A stretch of 64,000 nt of DNA, taken from assembly GCF_007176755.1 (NCBI RefSeq), contig NZ_BJTV01000024.1, positions 17,618 through 81,617 of the forward strand. The letters run 5' to 3'. This document shows, piece after piece, positions 51,825 through 61,097 of the stretch (the first letter of the stretch is position 1; the number at the start of each line of letters is the position of its first letter). The notes under the pieces were generated by a model. The model did no database searches. It was not told where the DNA came from and saw only the letters and a list, made by a program, of their open reading frames with translations. This stretch comes from Streptomyces sp. 1-11. GTDB lineage: Bacteria; Actinomycetota; Actinomycetes; Streptomycetales; Streptomycetaceae. The position numbers and the translations under genes are program-made.

Positions 51825-51868
51825 AGATTCCCGCGCTACATGATCTAGATTCCCGCGCTACATGATCT
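51825..51868. repeat. 22-bp perfect tandem duplication
   Basis: Two identical 22-base units (51825-51846 and 51847-51868) each begin AGATTCCCGCGC and end TACATGATCT. Every unit has AGAT/ATCT ends. Located between the CGNR gene and the LysE-type exporter. Confidence 0.9.
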
Positions 51869-52007
51869 CGCTACCGCATGCCGACCACATGACACCCTCC
51901 AAGGCCGGCATCGGGTGCCCGTCCGCCGGCGGTGACCCAGCGTGGAGCGATCACCCCCGGAAGTGCGGATTCCCCGCACGTCACGCCAGGACTGGAGGCC
52001 GCTGACG

Positions 52008-52631
52008 ATGGTGGATCTGACGGTGCTGCCGGGCTACGTGGCAGTGATCCTGCTCTTCCTCGGTCCCCCCGGGCCGGACATGGCCTACCTGCTCGCAGTG
52101 GGCCTCGAAGGCGGTCGCCGGTCCGCGGTGAAAGCCATCCTGGGCATCGCGACCGGCATGAGCGTCTACGCCGCCGCCGTCATCGCCGGCCTGGGGGAAA
52201 TCGCCCGGTCGCATCCATCAGTACTGAATGCGGTCAGGATCTTAGGCGCGGCGTATCTACTGTGGTTGGCGTATGTGACGATGCGTCACGCGCGTCGTGC
52301 GATCAGTGGGCACAGTGATGTCACAGCAGGCCGCTGGTATCTGCGAGGCGTCTTCGTCAGCATCACGAATCCGAAGATCATTCTGTTTTTCCTCGCGGTG
52401 CTCCCGCAGTTCATCGGAAGCGCGGACAACCCGGCCTCGCAGATGGCGATCCTCGGTGCGATCGACATTCTGATGGAGGTGATTCTCTACGGATGCATCG
52501 GCGTTCTGGCAGGTTTCTTCCACGCACGTCTCGTCGACTCGACCAAAGCGACAGCCGTGCTGAACTACAGCGCGTGCACCGTGTATGTCGCGTTGGCCGG
52601 GACGATCTTCGGCGAGGTCCTGCTGGCTTGA
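52008..52631 (+). CDS. LysE/RhtB family amino acid exporter
   Basis: 207 residues; GGAGG before ATG 52008, so the upstream in-frame ATG is not used. GPPGPDMAYLLAVGLEGGRRSAVKAILGIATG is the family signature around the first loop; six helices follow. VSITNPKIILFFLAVLPQF is the second conserved block. Inner-membrane exporter of amino acids or related metabolites by proton antiport. Faces a GNAT gene tail to tail. Confidence 0.9.
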   Translation: MVDLTVLPGYVAVILLFLGPPGPDMAYLLAVGLEGGRRSAVKAILGIATGMSVYAAAVIAGLGEIARSHPSVLNAVRILGAAYLLWLAYVTMRHARRAISGHSDVTAGRWYLRGVFVSITNPKIILFFLAVLPQFIGSADNPASQMAILGAIDILMEVILYGCIGVLAGFFHARLVDSTKATAVLNYSACTVYVALAGTIFGEVLLA

Positions 52632-52644
52632 TCGCCGATACCCC

Positions 52645-53133
52645 TCAAGCCGAAGGAATGCGGAACTCGAACTCGGGACGGTCCCACGGCACGGCGGGCG
52701 GGTTCGCGAGCGCGGTTCCGGTCCGCACTGCGCCGACGCGGTGGTAGAAGTCCTGGGCGGGAAGATGCGACACGACTTTGACACGGTCGAGCCCGGCGGC
52801 ACGCGCTTCGGACCGCATGTGCGCGACGAGCAGTCGTCCGATACCCCGTCCTTGCGCTTCGTCAGCGACGAACAGCAGGTCGAGCTCCGGTGGATCGAGG
52901 ACGAGCGAGTAGAACCCGAGGACCCGGCCTCCCTGCTCGTCGGCGCCGACGGCCACGAAGGCACGGTGGGCCTCTATGTAATCGGGACCGACCCGGTAGC
53001 CCGCGACTGCGGCCGCGTACTTGCCCTCGTAGGCGCCTGAGCCACGCACGAGCCGTGTGAGCCGTTTGGCGTCCCGCGCTACGGCCCTGCGTATCGCGAC
53101 CGGCCGGCTGGTCGGGGAAGTGCGTGAACCCAT
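52645..53133 (-). CDS. GNAT family N-acetyltransferase
   Basis: 162 residues. Motif A: LDLLFVADEAQGRGIGRLLVAHMRSEARAAGL with the RGIG loop; motif B: DFYHRVGAVRTG. VGFYSLV-type strand 4 (LGFYSLVLD) is present. Substrate unknown. Convergent with the LysE exporter, 13 bases between stops. Confidence 0.9.
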   Translation of the reverse strand: MGSRTSPTSRPVAIRRAVARDAKRLTRLVRGSGAYEGKYAAAVAGYRVGPDYIEAHRAFVAVGADEQGGRVLGFYSLVLDPPELDLLFVADEAQGRGIGRLLVAHMRSEARAAGLDRVKVVSHLPAQDFYHRVGAVRTGTALANPPAVPWDRPEFEFRIPSA

Positions 53134-53747
53134 CGGGAGAGTATGTCGCGCCGGGGGTTGCGCTCCCGCGGCGGGTCGGCCGCTCAGGCAGGCGGTCCTC
53201 GCACTCGGGCGGGCGCCGGAGCGGTACCGAGGTGAGGGGCGTCATCCCCGTACGGCAGGACGGGGCAGAGCGTGGCGGCCTGGCGAGGGCTGTGCGGTCA
53301 CGACGCGGGGCTGCGCGGGGCGTGGGGGTCGCGTGGCGCCGGCCCTCAGGGCCGTTGTCTTTCGGGCGGCTCCGGACTTCGCGGCCGTTGCCGACCGGGC
53401 GCCGCGCGGGCGGCGGATGCGCATGGGACGTGTACACCTTGGCCGGCGGGCCCCCCGGGGTGCTGCCCGTCGGGAATCTCCCGGGGACCGGGCGTAGGGT
53501 GAAATGACGCTTCACCGCGTGTGACATGGCTGCGGCGAGCAGGCCGGGGACACGGTTTCCCGGGCGTGCCGTAGCGGCCCGCACCCTCGTACGTGATCAT
53601 GCTGAGCACCCTTGGCGGGATCTCGCAGGAGTCCGCCGCCGACAGCAGCCCGGGTGCCGCGAGACACCGAGGCCCCCGCACACGGCACCGAACCGCTCTT
53701 CGTCCTCGACGACCGGTACGAGGACATCACAGCTGAGGAAGCGCCTA
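53134..53747. other. intergenic, no gene seen
   Basis: About 600 very GC-rich bases upstream of both the GNAT gene and the NmrA-like gene. Several frames are open but none has a start, ribosome binding site and family match. Possible relic. Confidence 0.4.
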
Positions 53748-53803
53748 TGAGGAAGTCCCCGTATGCCATGTTCGCCCACGCATTGCCGAAGGAAGGCACC
53801 TGA
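53748..53803 (+). CDS. possible leader or relic ORF coupled to the NmrA-like gene
   Basis: Short frame (ATG 53748, MRKSPYAMFAHALPKEGT) whose TGA shares its last base with the ATG of the next gene (TGATG). It may also be the end of a longer frame reading TEPLFVLDDRYEDIT upstream. It may act only in translational coupling. Confidence 0.3.
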
Positions 53804-54531
53804 TGAAGATCGCAGTCATCGGCGGTACCGGGCTGATCGGATCGCAGGTCGTCGCCGACCTGCGCGCCGCCGGGCACGAGGCGGTGCCCCACTCGAAGTC
53901 CACCGGCATCGACGTCATCAGCGGACAGGGACTGGACGACGCGCTGAGGGGGGCCGACGTCGTCGTCAACCTGACGAACTCCCCGACCTTCGACGAGGCC
54001 TCCCCCGCCTTCTTCCAGACCTCGATGGACAACCTCCTGGCCGCGGCGGACCGGGCCGGCGTCGGTCACTTCGTCATTCTCTCGATCGTGGGCGTCGACC
54101 AGGTGCCCGAGCTGGACTACTACAAGGCGAAGCTGCTTCAGGAGCAGATCCTCGCGGCCGGGCCGGTCCCCTACTCGATCGTCCGGGCGACGCAGTTCAT
54201 GGACTTCATGGACGCCGTGCTGTCCTGGACCGCCGACGGCGACACCGTCCGGCTGCCCGCCACACCGATCCAGCCGATCGCCTCCAAGGACGTGGCCCGG
54301 GCGGTGGCGGAGGTCGCCGCCGGCGCGCCGCTGAACGGCATCCGCAGTGTCGCCGGCCCCGAGGTCTTCACTCTGGACGAGCTGGGCCGCATCACTCTGT
54401 CCCACAAGGGTGACGACCGCAGCGTCGTCACCGACCCCACCGCCGGCATGTTCGCCGCCGTCAAGGGCGACGTCCTCACCGACAAGAACGCCCACCTCGC
54501 CCCCACCCGCTACGCCGACTGGCTTTCCTGA
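53803..54531 (+). CDS. NAD(P)-binding NmrA/SDR-like oxidoreductase
   Basis: 242 residues. Atypical SDR: N-terminal GGTGLIGSQVVADLRAAGHEAVPHSKSTGIDV for NAD(P), VVNLTNSPTFDE and HFVILSIVGVDQVPELDYYKAKLLQEQIL with the Tyr-x-x-x-Lys-like YYKAK. RATQFMDFM and QPIASKDVARAVAEV are NmrA-family blocks. May act as a quinone/aldehyde reductase or redox sensor. Start shares a base with the upstream frame. Confidence 0.88.
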   Translation: MKIAVIGGTGLIGSQVVADLRAAGHEAVPHSKSTGIDVISGQGLDDALRGADVVVNLTNSPTFDEASPAFFQTSMDNLLAAADRAGVGHFVILSIVGVDQVPELDYYKAKLLQEQILAAGPVPYSIVRATQFMDFMDAVLSWTADGDTVRLPATPIQPIASKDVARAVAEVAAGAPLNGIRSVAGPEVFTLDELGRITLSHKGDDRSVVTDPTAGMFAAVKGDVLTDKNAHLAPTRYADWLS

Positions 54532-54682
54532 CCCGCCACGACGTCTCGGGCCGGGTCGCCCGGCAAGCCGTCCGTCTCCTCGTTGGGCGTGTGTGGGCCG
54601 CGACGGTGGCTTCACCGGCTCGGAGATCGGCTCAGGCCCGAGGCCAAGTCATGGATGCGTCCGCGCTCGCCCGCCGGCCGCC

Positions 54683-55710
54683 ACCGACCTGCTTCGTCAG
54701 CAGAGTCAGCAGCTGACAGAGCGTCCGGCTGTGCTTGCACCACTCCTCCGGCATCGGCCCAAAGGCGGCTTGTTCGCCGCAGTGGCGGGGATCCGTACCC
54801 CTTCTACGAGGAACTGCGCAAGCAACCGGTGGCGCGGCAGCCGGACGGCACCTATGTCGTCAGCACCTACCGGGAGATCGTCGCGCTGCTGCACGACCCC
54901 CGGGTGAGTTCGGATCCACGCAAGTGTCCCGTCCCGGCCGGGGCCCAGGCGGCGGGCGCGGAGCCGGCGGCCGAGCCGATCAGGGAAGCGCTGACCGAGC
55001 CGAACATCATCACCTGCGATCCGCCCGAGCACGACCGGGACCGCCGGACGATGATGCCGCACTTCGCCGGCCCGCCGCAGGCGCCTCATCTCGACAGGTA
55101 CGCCCGGGAGCCGGGACCGGGCATGCTCTCGGTCCTGGTGAACGAAGACGGCGCGGAGGGACGGATGTCCAAGGGCGTCCTCGTGAGCAACGCCCTGCTC
55201 CTGATCTTCGCGGGACACGAAACCACGGTCAACCTCATCGCCCACAGCGTGCTCACCCTGCTGCGCCACCCCGACGCGCTCGAGAAGCTGCGCCGCCGGC
55301 CCGAGCTGATCGTCCCCGGCGTGGAGGAGCTGCTGCGCTTCGAGTCGTCGGTGCAGTTCTGGCACACCCGCTCCGCCGTGGAAGACATCGACATCGCCGG
55401 CACCACCATCCCGAAGGGCGCGCCGATCTTCCTGGCGTACGGCTCGGCGAACCGCGACCCGCAACGGTTCACCGACCCCGACACACTCGACCTCGAACGC
55501 CCCGACAATCAGCACCTCGGGTTCAGCCAAGGCATCCACTTCTGCTTCGGCGCTCCGCTCGCGCGGCTCGAAGTCCAAGTGGCGGTCGGCGAGTTCGTCC
55601 GCCGGGTGCAGAACCCCCGGCTCGTCCAGGACCCGCCGCCCTACCGGCACAACCAGATCTTCCGCGGCCCGCGGCACGTCCTGGTCGACATCGACGGCAT
55701 CCGTGACTGA
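54683..55710 (+). pseudogene. cytochrome P450, frameshifted and internally deleted
   Basis: The N-terminus reads DLLRQQSQQLTERPAVLAPLL and GGLFAAVAG in one frame. At the G run 54787-54790 the continuation DPYPFYEELRKQP lies in another frame, so one base is missing. DPPEHDR is only about 60 residues from AGHETT, where P450s have about 150, so helices C to H are deleted. AGHETT (I helix), ELLR (K helix) and FSQGIHFCFGAPLARLE (heme Cys loop) are intact. It should be nonfunctional. Confidence 0.75.
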
Positions 55711-55755
55711 CCGGTGCCGGACACGTCCGGGTGGGGATCTGTCCTCGGCGGGCGG

Positions 55756-56652
55756 TCACCACAGGCGCGCCTGCATGAGCAGACGGGTGCGGACCGTTCC
55801 CACGCCCGGGTTCTCCTCCGTGCCCGGGCGGACCGCGACGAACAGGGTGTTGAGGGGTGGGACCTCCACGTCCAGCAGCTTGACGAGGTGCCCGGAGGCG
55901 AGCTCGGCCGCACACAGATACGTCGGCAGTACCGTCACTCCCGCCCCGGCCACGGCAGCGGTGAGGACGGCCCGTAGGTCCGGCACGACCACCGCGGGGC
56001 TGCCGGCGGGGCGGGCGGTGAAGACGGTCCGCCAGTAACGGCGGATCAGCGGCATGTCCTCGGCGTAGCTGATCAGCGGAACACCGCGCAGGCGGGGCGC
56101 TCCCTCCCGGGCGAGCCGCGCGACGTCGATGCGCTCGGCCCAGGAGGGGGCGGCCACGAGGACGAACTCCTCGTCGGTGAGGGGGACCGCGGCGATGTTG
56201 CGTCCGCGCGGGCGAACGGTGGAGATCACCAGATCGAAACGGCCTTGCGAAAGTCCCGCGAGCAGCTCCTCGGGCAGGCCCAAGGTGATCCGCAGCCGCA
56301 ACCCGTCCTCGATCAGAGGAGCAAGTGCGGGAAGCACCCGGGTGCCGGTGAGTTCCGCCGGCCCGCCCAGGTGCAGCGGCCGGGAGAAGGGCGCGTGCCG
56401 GGACAGGCCACGCTCGGCGATCGCGTTGAGCGCGTCGACATGGGGCGCGGTCTCGGCCGCGAGTTCGTCCGCGACGGAGGTCGGCGCGATCCCGCGCGGC
56501 AGGCGGCGAAAGAGCTGCAGACCGAGTTGCTCCTCCAGGGCACGGACCTGGGCGGTGACCGTCGGCTGCGAAAGTCCGAGCTGACGGGCCGCGGCGGTCA
56601 GAGAACCCGACCGATAGGCGGCGAGAAAGGTACGGAGCAGAGAAAGGTCCAC
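55756..56652 (-). CDS. LysR family transcriptional regulator
   Basis: 298 residues with GTG 56652 (GAGAGGG just upstream). HTH: LLRTFLAAYRSGSLTAAARQLGLSQPTVTAQVRALEEQLGLQLFRRLPRGIAPTS. The effector domain occupies 90-298. It is divergent from the quinone-oxidoreductase gene about 330 bases away and may control it, an arrangement common in Streptomyces. Confidence 0.92.
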   Translation of the reverse strand: MDLSLLRTFLAAYRSGSLTAAARQLGLSQPTVTAQVRALEEQLGLQLFRRLPRGIAPTSVADELAAETAPHVDALNAIAERGLSRHAPFSRPLHLGGPAELTGTRVLPALAPLIEDGLRLRITLGLPEELLAGLSQGRFDLVISTVRPRGRNIAAVPLTDEEFVLVAAPSWAERIDVARLAREGAPRLRGVPLISYAEDMPLIRRYWRTVFTARPAGSPAVVVPDLRAVLTAAVAGAGVTVLPTYLCAAELASGHLVKLLDVEVPPLNTLFVAVRPGTEENPGVGTVRTRLLMQARLW

Positions 56653-56981
56653 GGCACCCTCTCTATCCGCTCGGCCACCGGCCGTCCAACCCCTGCGACC
56701 GGCCTGCCCCGGCCCCTGGGGTGCCGGCATCCATCCGCTGACTCACCTATAGGGATTCCGATAGCCAGGTGCCACTCAGGCCATTGGATATCGATGGGAA
56801 GCGACTCTACTGTCGGGGGAGCCGGAGACGACGGCCCTCCCCCGTCACCCGCGTCCCCGGACGAGGCCGAACACCCCGGCCTCTTCGTCCCGGCGGCGGT
56901 CCGGGCAGCAGACCTCGCGCCGCCGGGCAGGAGCGCCGGGCGGGAGCGCGGCGATCATCCGGAAAGGACTTCACGCACACC
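56653..56981. other. divergent intergenic region
   Basis: About 330 bases between the LysR and oxidoreductase starts. The stretch 56743-56770 is relatively AT-rich (CACCTATAGGGATTCCGATA) and is the likely promoter/operator zone. No gene. Confidence 0.4.
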
Positions 56982-57902
56982 ATGAAAGCAATCACGCTCC
57001 AGGAATACGGCTCGGCCGACGATCTGAAGCTGGTCGAGGCGCCCGACCCCAAGGTGGCTCCCGGCGAGGTCCTGATCCGGGTCAAGGCGGCCGGGGTCAA
57101 TCCCGTCGACTGGAAACTGGCTGCCGGACACCTGGATCCGATCATGGAGGTCCGCTTCCCTCTGATCCCCGGCTGGGACGTCTCAGGCGTCGTGGAGCGG
57201 GTCGGTCTCGACGCCAAGGAGTTCAGCGTCGGCGACGAGGTCTTCGGCTACGTACGCAAGGACTGGGCGCAGAACGGCGCGTACGCCGAACTGGTGTCCG
57301 CTCCCGTACGTGCGCTGGCGAAGAAGCCCGCCGCGCTCACCTGGGAGCAGGCCGCGGGCGTGCCCCTCGCAGGGCTCACCGCCTACCAGAGCATCAGACG
57401 CGTCGGCCTCGTCGAGGGCGAGACGGTGCTGATCCACGCCGCGGCGGGCGGAGTCGGCTCGTTCGGCGTACAGATCGCCCTCGCACTCGGTGCCCGGGTG
57501 ATCGGCACCGCGAGCGAGGACAACCACGGCTTCCTCCGCGAACTCGGCGCGGAGCCCGTCGCCTACGGTGAGGGAATCGTCGACCGAGTGAGGCGGCTGG
57601 TGCCCGACGGCGTGGACGCGGCCCTCGACTTCGTCGGCCACGGCGCGGTCGACGTGTCGCAGCGGCTGCTCAAGAGGCGCGACCGAGTCGCATCCATCAC
57701 CGAGAGCGAGGTGGAGGCGAAGGGCGGCCACCACGTATGGGTCCGTCCGAACGCAGCCGACCTGGCCGACCTGGCCGGTCTCGCGGATGCGGGCAGGCTC
57801 GTCGTGCCCGTCCAGCACGTCCTGCCGCTGGCTGACGCCGCCCGGGCATGGCACCTGAGCCAGAGCGGCCACACCCGCGGAAAGATCGTGCTCACCCTCT
57901 GA
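56982..57902 (+). CDS. zinc-independent NADP(H) quinone oxidoreductase, MDR superfamily
   Basis: 306 residues. GroES-like half: VKAAGVNPVDWKLAAGHL and GWDVSGVVERVG. Rossmann half: LIHAAAGGVGSFGVQIALALGARVIGTASEDNHGF, the QOR nucleotide loop AAGGVGS. No catalytic zinc Cys. Likely reduces quinones or enones with NADPH for detoxification. Divergent LysR gene is a probable regulator. Confidence 0.92.
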   Translation: MKAITLQEYGSADDLKLVEAPDPKVAPGEVLIRVKAAGVNPVDWKLAAGHLDPIMEVRFPLIPGWDVSGVVERVGLDAKEFSVGDEVFGYVRKDWAQNGAYAELVSAPVRALAKKPAALTWEQAAGVPLAGLTAYQSIRRVGLVEGETVLIHAAAGGVGSFGVQIALALGARVIGTASEDNHGFLRELGAEPVAYGEGIVDRVRRLVPDGVDAALDFVGHGAVDVSQRLLKRRDRVASITESEVEAKGGHHVWVRPNAADLADLAGLADAGRLVVPVQHVLPLADAARAWHLSQSGHTRGKIVLTL

Positions 57903-58146
57903 GCCCCTGCCGCAGAGTCAGCCGCACCGTGCACCAGGTCGCTCTCAGTGATGGATACCGCTGAATGAGTGACACTTGAGCGACCTGGGCTGACCTGCGG
58001 CTACGCCGAAAAGAGGTCTCCTTCCACGCTTCCCGGGTTCGCTTCGGCATGCCGCCCCGCCGCACGCGGGCCAGCCTGAATGCGCGAGCCGCCCGAATGG
58101 CCGACTCGACTCCCAGGGGGGAACTCCGACGAAGCAGGAGACCCAC

Positions 58147-58596
58147 ATGAGCGTCACCCGAGGCCGCCGCACCCGTGCGCTTGCCGCCGGTGCCCTGTCC
58201 GCCGCGCTGCTGTCGACCGGTACGGCCACAGCCGCCGCGACCGGGATGCCGGCCCCCAAGCCCACCGCGACCCACACCGGCATGCCGAGCATGAAGCCGT
58301 CGCGGACGCCGACGGCCATGGGCTCGATCACCGTCGCGGCCAGCCACAAGGCCGTCAAGGTGGGCAACGCGGTGGTGTTCACCGGCCGGGTCAAGGGCAT
58401 CAAGGCCGGCTCGACGCTGGTGCTGCAGCACCAGCGCAACGGCAAGTGGACCACACTGAAGACCACGGCCGCCGTCAACAAGAACGGCACCTACACGATC
58501 AAGCGGACGTTCACCGCCAAGGGAACCGAGCATGTCCGGGTGGCGACCAAGTCCGGCACGTTCCACTCCTCCCCGGTCGCCGTGCGGGTCAGCTGA
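58147..58596 (+). CDS. secreted protein with Ig-like domain
   Basis: 149 residues. Signal peptide 1-30 (RALAAGALSAALLSTGTATA), Pro/Thr/Met-rich spacer to about 58, then a beta-sandwich of about 90 residues (SITVAASHKAVKVGNAVVFTGRVKGIKAGSTLVLQHQRNGKWTTLKTTAAVNKNGTYTI). This type of Ig-like domain is frequent at the Streptomyces surface. A strong hairpin terminator follows. Confidence 0.82.
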   Translation: MSVTRGRRTRALAAGALSAALLSTGTATAAATGMPAPKPTATHTGMPSMKPSRTPTAMGSITVAASHKAVKVGNAVVFTGRVKGIKAGSTLVLQHQRNGKWTTLKTTAAVNKNGTYTIKRTFTAKGTEHVRVATKSGTFHSSPVAVRVS

Positions 58597-58648
58597 CGCC
58601 GAGCTGACGCCGGCGGCTCGCAGCCGCTGACGGCGCACCCGCAGCCGC

Positions 58649-58685
58649 AGCGGGGCTGGGCAGGAAGGTCTCGCCCAGCCCCGCT
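58649..58685 (+). terminator. 13-bp perfect stem hairpin
   Basis: AGCGGGGCTGGGC (58649-58661) and GCCCAGCCCCGCT (58673-58685) pair fully with an 11-base loop, 53 bases after the Ig-like gene and ahead of the convergent MarR gene's end. Confidence 0.8.
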
Positions 58686-58778
58686 GTCATGCCCACGCAC
58701 CCTGGCCCGCCGGGTCACCTGGCGGTGCCTGCCGCGCACGGCCCGTTGTGTGTCCGCGCCGTTCACCGCGGCTTCGGG

Positions 58779-59264
58779 TCAAGGGGAGGCGGTGGCGGCG
58801 TTTTCGCGGGCGGTGGCGGTGGCGGTGGTCATCGCGCCGAGGAAGCGTTCGACGGTGCCGAGTTCCGCCGGGGTGAAGGCGTCCATGGCGGTGAGCAGCG
58901 TGCCGATGGCGGGGCCGAAGAACGACCAGCCCAGGTCGACCGCCCGGGGTTCGACGGTGAGCAGGACTCGGCGGCGGTCGGTGGTGTCGCGTTCGCGGCG
59001 GACCAGGCCGAGCCGCTCCAGGCGGTCGATGAGGGTGGTGGTGCCGGCGGAGTTGAGGCGGAGCTGCCCGCCGAGCCGGCCGGGCGTCATGGGCTGTTCG
59101 GCCCGGGCGGCGTCGAGCAGGGCGATCAGGGCCCGCAGGTCGGTCGGGTGCAGTCCGTGGCGGGCGGCGAACTCGGCGGCGAGCAGGTCGAACTCGACGG
59201 TCGCCGCCCGTAGTTGGTGGACCAGTCGGATCCGGGGGTCCTGCCGGATCTCCTCGGTGCTCAT
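58779..59264 (-). CDS. MarR family transcriptional regulator
   Basis: 161 residues. Winged helix: HPTDLRALIALLDAARAEQPMTPGRLGGQLRLNSAGTTTLIDRLERLGLVRRERDTTDRRRVLLT. The remaining helices form the dimer interface. Divergent from an alpha/beta hydrolase with a dyad (59292-59310) between them, so it probably represses the hydrolase and itself. Confidence 0.92.
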   Translation of the reverse strand: MSTEEIRQDPRIRLVHQLRAATVEFDLLAAEFAARHGLHPTDLRALIALLDAARAEQPMTPGRLGGQLRLNSAGTTTLIDRLERLGLVRRERDTTDRRRVLLTVEPRAVDLGWSFFGPAIGTLLTAMDAFTPAELGTVERFLGAMTTATATARENAATASP

Positions 59265-59291
59265 TGACGCGCCATCCTCTCGCCGGCCTAG

Positions 59292-59310
59292 TATCTCGTT
59301 CAGCGAGAGA
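59292..59310. promoter_or_regulatory. MarR-type dyad in the marR/hydrolase gap
   Basis: TATCTCG (59292-59298), five bases, CGAGAGA (59304-59310): six of seven positions pair. TCTCG/CGAGA half-sites spaced in this way fit MarR-family operators. It lies 28 bases from the marR start. Confidence 0.65.
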
Positions 59311-59347
59311 ATATGTCATGCGATCCGCCGAACACCCAGGAGCCGGT

Positions 59348-60205
59348 GTGTCCGACCCGTACTTCGCCGCCTACGACGCGCTGCTGGCCCGCTGGCCGGC
59401 CGGGACCGCCGAGCTGACCGTGCCCACGGCGTACGGCCCGACCCGGGTGCACGCCTGCGGCCCGGTGGACAGCCCGCCCCTGGTGCTGCTGCACGGCGGC
59501 GGGGCCACCGGCACGGCGTGGTTCGCCAACGCCCCGGCGCTGGGGGCCCGGCACCGGGTGTACGCGGTCGACATCCTCGGCGACGTCGGCCGCAGTGAAC
59601 GCGCCGGCCTGCCGCTGCGCACGCCGCAGGACCTCATGGCGTGGCTGGACGCCGTGCTGGACGGGCTGGAGCTGCCGGCGGCCGCCCTGTGCGGGCACTC
59701 GTACGGCGGCTGGGTGGCCGCCGCGTACGCGCTGCACGCTCCGCTCCGGGTGCGGCGCCTCGCGCTGCTCGACCCGACCCAGGTGTTCAGCGGGTACCGG
59801 CCGGGCTACCTGCCGCGCGCACTGTGGATGCTGCTGCGGCCCACCGAGCAGCGGGTCGGCGCCTACCTCGACTGGGAAACCGCGGGTACCGGTGTGGACG
59901 AGGACTTCAGACGCCTGTACGTGCTGGGTGCCGGGCTGCGGGGACGAGGCCGGCCGGTGGTGGGGCGCACGCTCGACCCTGCGCCGCTCGCCATGCCGGT
60001 GCTGGCGCTGTTCGCCGGGCACAGCCGGGTCCACGACGCCGCAACGACGGCCGAGCGGGCCCGCCGGCTGCTGCCACGGGCCCGGGTCCAGGTGCTGCCC
60101 GGACTGGGTCACCACGCGCTGCCCATCGCCGGCGCCGCGGCCGTGGACGCGATCGTGCTGGACTTTCTCGCGGCGCCGTCCGCGAAGGGCCGTCCGCCCC
60201 GGTGA
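59348..60205 (+). CDS. alpha/beta hydrolase
   Basis: 285 residues from GTG 59348 (AGGAG five bases upstream); ATG 59318 would add 10 residues. LLHGGGATGTAWFANAPALG, VYAVDILGDVGRSER, CGHSYGGWVAAAYALHAP with nucleophile Ser118, LALFAGHSRVHD and LPGLGHHALP with the His. The function and substrate are unknown. Likely controlled by the divergent MarR. Confidence 0.88.
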   Translation: MSDPYFAAYDALLARWPAGTAELTVPTAYGPTRVHACGPVDSPPLVLLHGGGATGTAWFANAPALGARHRVYAVDILGDVGRSERAGLPLRTPQDLMAWLDAVLDGLELPAAALCGHSYGGWVAAAYALHAPLRVRRLALLDPTQVFSGYRPGYLPRALWMLLRPTEQRVGAYLDWETAGTGVDEDFRRLYVLGAGLRGRGRPVVGRTLDPAPLAMPVLALFAGHSRVHDAATTAERARRLLPRARVQVLPGLGHHALPIAGAAAVDAIVLDFLAAPSAKGRPPR

Positions 60206-60295
60206 ACGAGCACGCGTGCCGTGCGGTGAACCGTCCGCGCCGGAACCACGTCTTCCTGCGCGAGACTGCCCCCTCATGCCCCTGGAGAGCTGACC

Positions 60296-60583
60296 GTGGA
60301 CGACAAGGCCGTTGAGCGGACCGACGAGCCGCATCACGTGGCGGGGCCGTGGTGGGCGGACCTGGGAACGTGGGGGGCTGTCGCGCTGATCGTTTTCGGG
60401 GGCGTCGCGGCAGCATGGGTCTTCCTCGGGCTGCCCGGCACCCCGCAGGAGCCGGCGTTCGGCTACCACGGGGCCGCCAAGCTCATCGCCATCGGCCTGG
60501 TGACCGTCGGGTGCACCCTGCTGGGCCGACGCCGTGCCCGGCCCGCGGCCGGCGAGGGGACGGACAAGCCGGAACGCGCCTGA
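60296..60583 (+). CDS. small two-helix membrane protein
   Basis: 95 residues with GTG start and GGAGAG site. Helices at about 29-46 and 62-76, with short charged ends. No family recognised. Confidence 0.65.
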   Translation: MDDKAVERTDEPHHVAGPWWADLGTWGAVALIVFGGVAAAWVFLGLPGTPQEPAFGYHGAAKLIAIGLVTVGCTLLGRRRARPAAGEGTDKPERA

Positions 60584-60791
60584 ACCCGCCGCTGGTTGAG
60601 CACCGGGACCCGGCCGGCGAAGCCCTTTCCGTTGTGCGGCAGGCGGCATCGTCCCGCGTACCGGCCGCGGGCGGCCGACGCTCCCCGGCTCGGCACGCAG
60701 CGAGCGCCGAGGGCGTTTCGATAGTGCCGGTCGCCGCCGTGGGCGGCGAAAGCCACTGCGCCGGCGCACCGGCTTCGACAAGCTGCGGCGC

Positions 60792-60881
60792 ATGGACTGG
60801 ACGCCCCTGCTCTCCACGCTGACCGGTGCCGTCATCGGCATCGCGGCCACTTTGATCGCCGACCGCAACCGGTGGGCTCCG
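60792..60881 (+). pseudogene. N-terminal relic of a small membrane protein
   Basis: MDWTPLLSTLTGAVIGIAATLIADRNRW reads like the first helix of a common small Streptomyces membrane protein, whose coiled-coil remainder is missing. The open frame runs on into the beta-propeller gene, but the intervening stretch has no coding character. Confidence 0.4.
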
Positions 60882-61097
60882 CCGCCGGCGGAACCTCGAA
60901 CTCGACGACCGCGGGCGCCGCTTCCTCGGACGGCCTGGCTGTCCGGCCGTCACCATGGGCGCCCGGTTGTCGCTGGCATGCCATACGCTTCGTCTCCGGC
61001 AGCGTCCGGGCGCCCGTCGCAGGGGGCAGGGGGGACGCGCCGCCCGTTCCTTAGCGCCCGGACACACCGGGCTTCTTCTGTGGGGGGTCACAGCACT

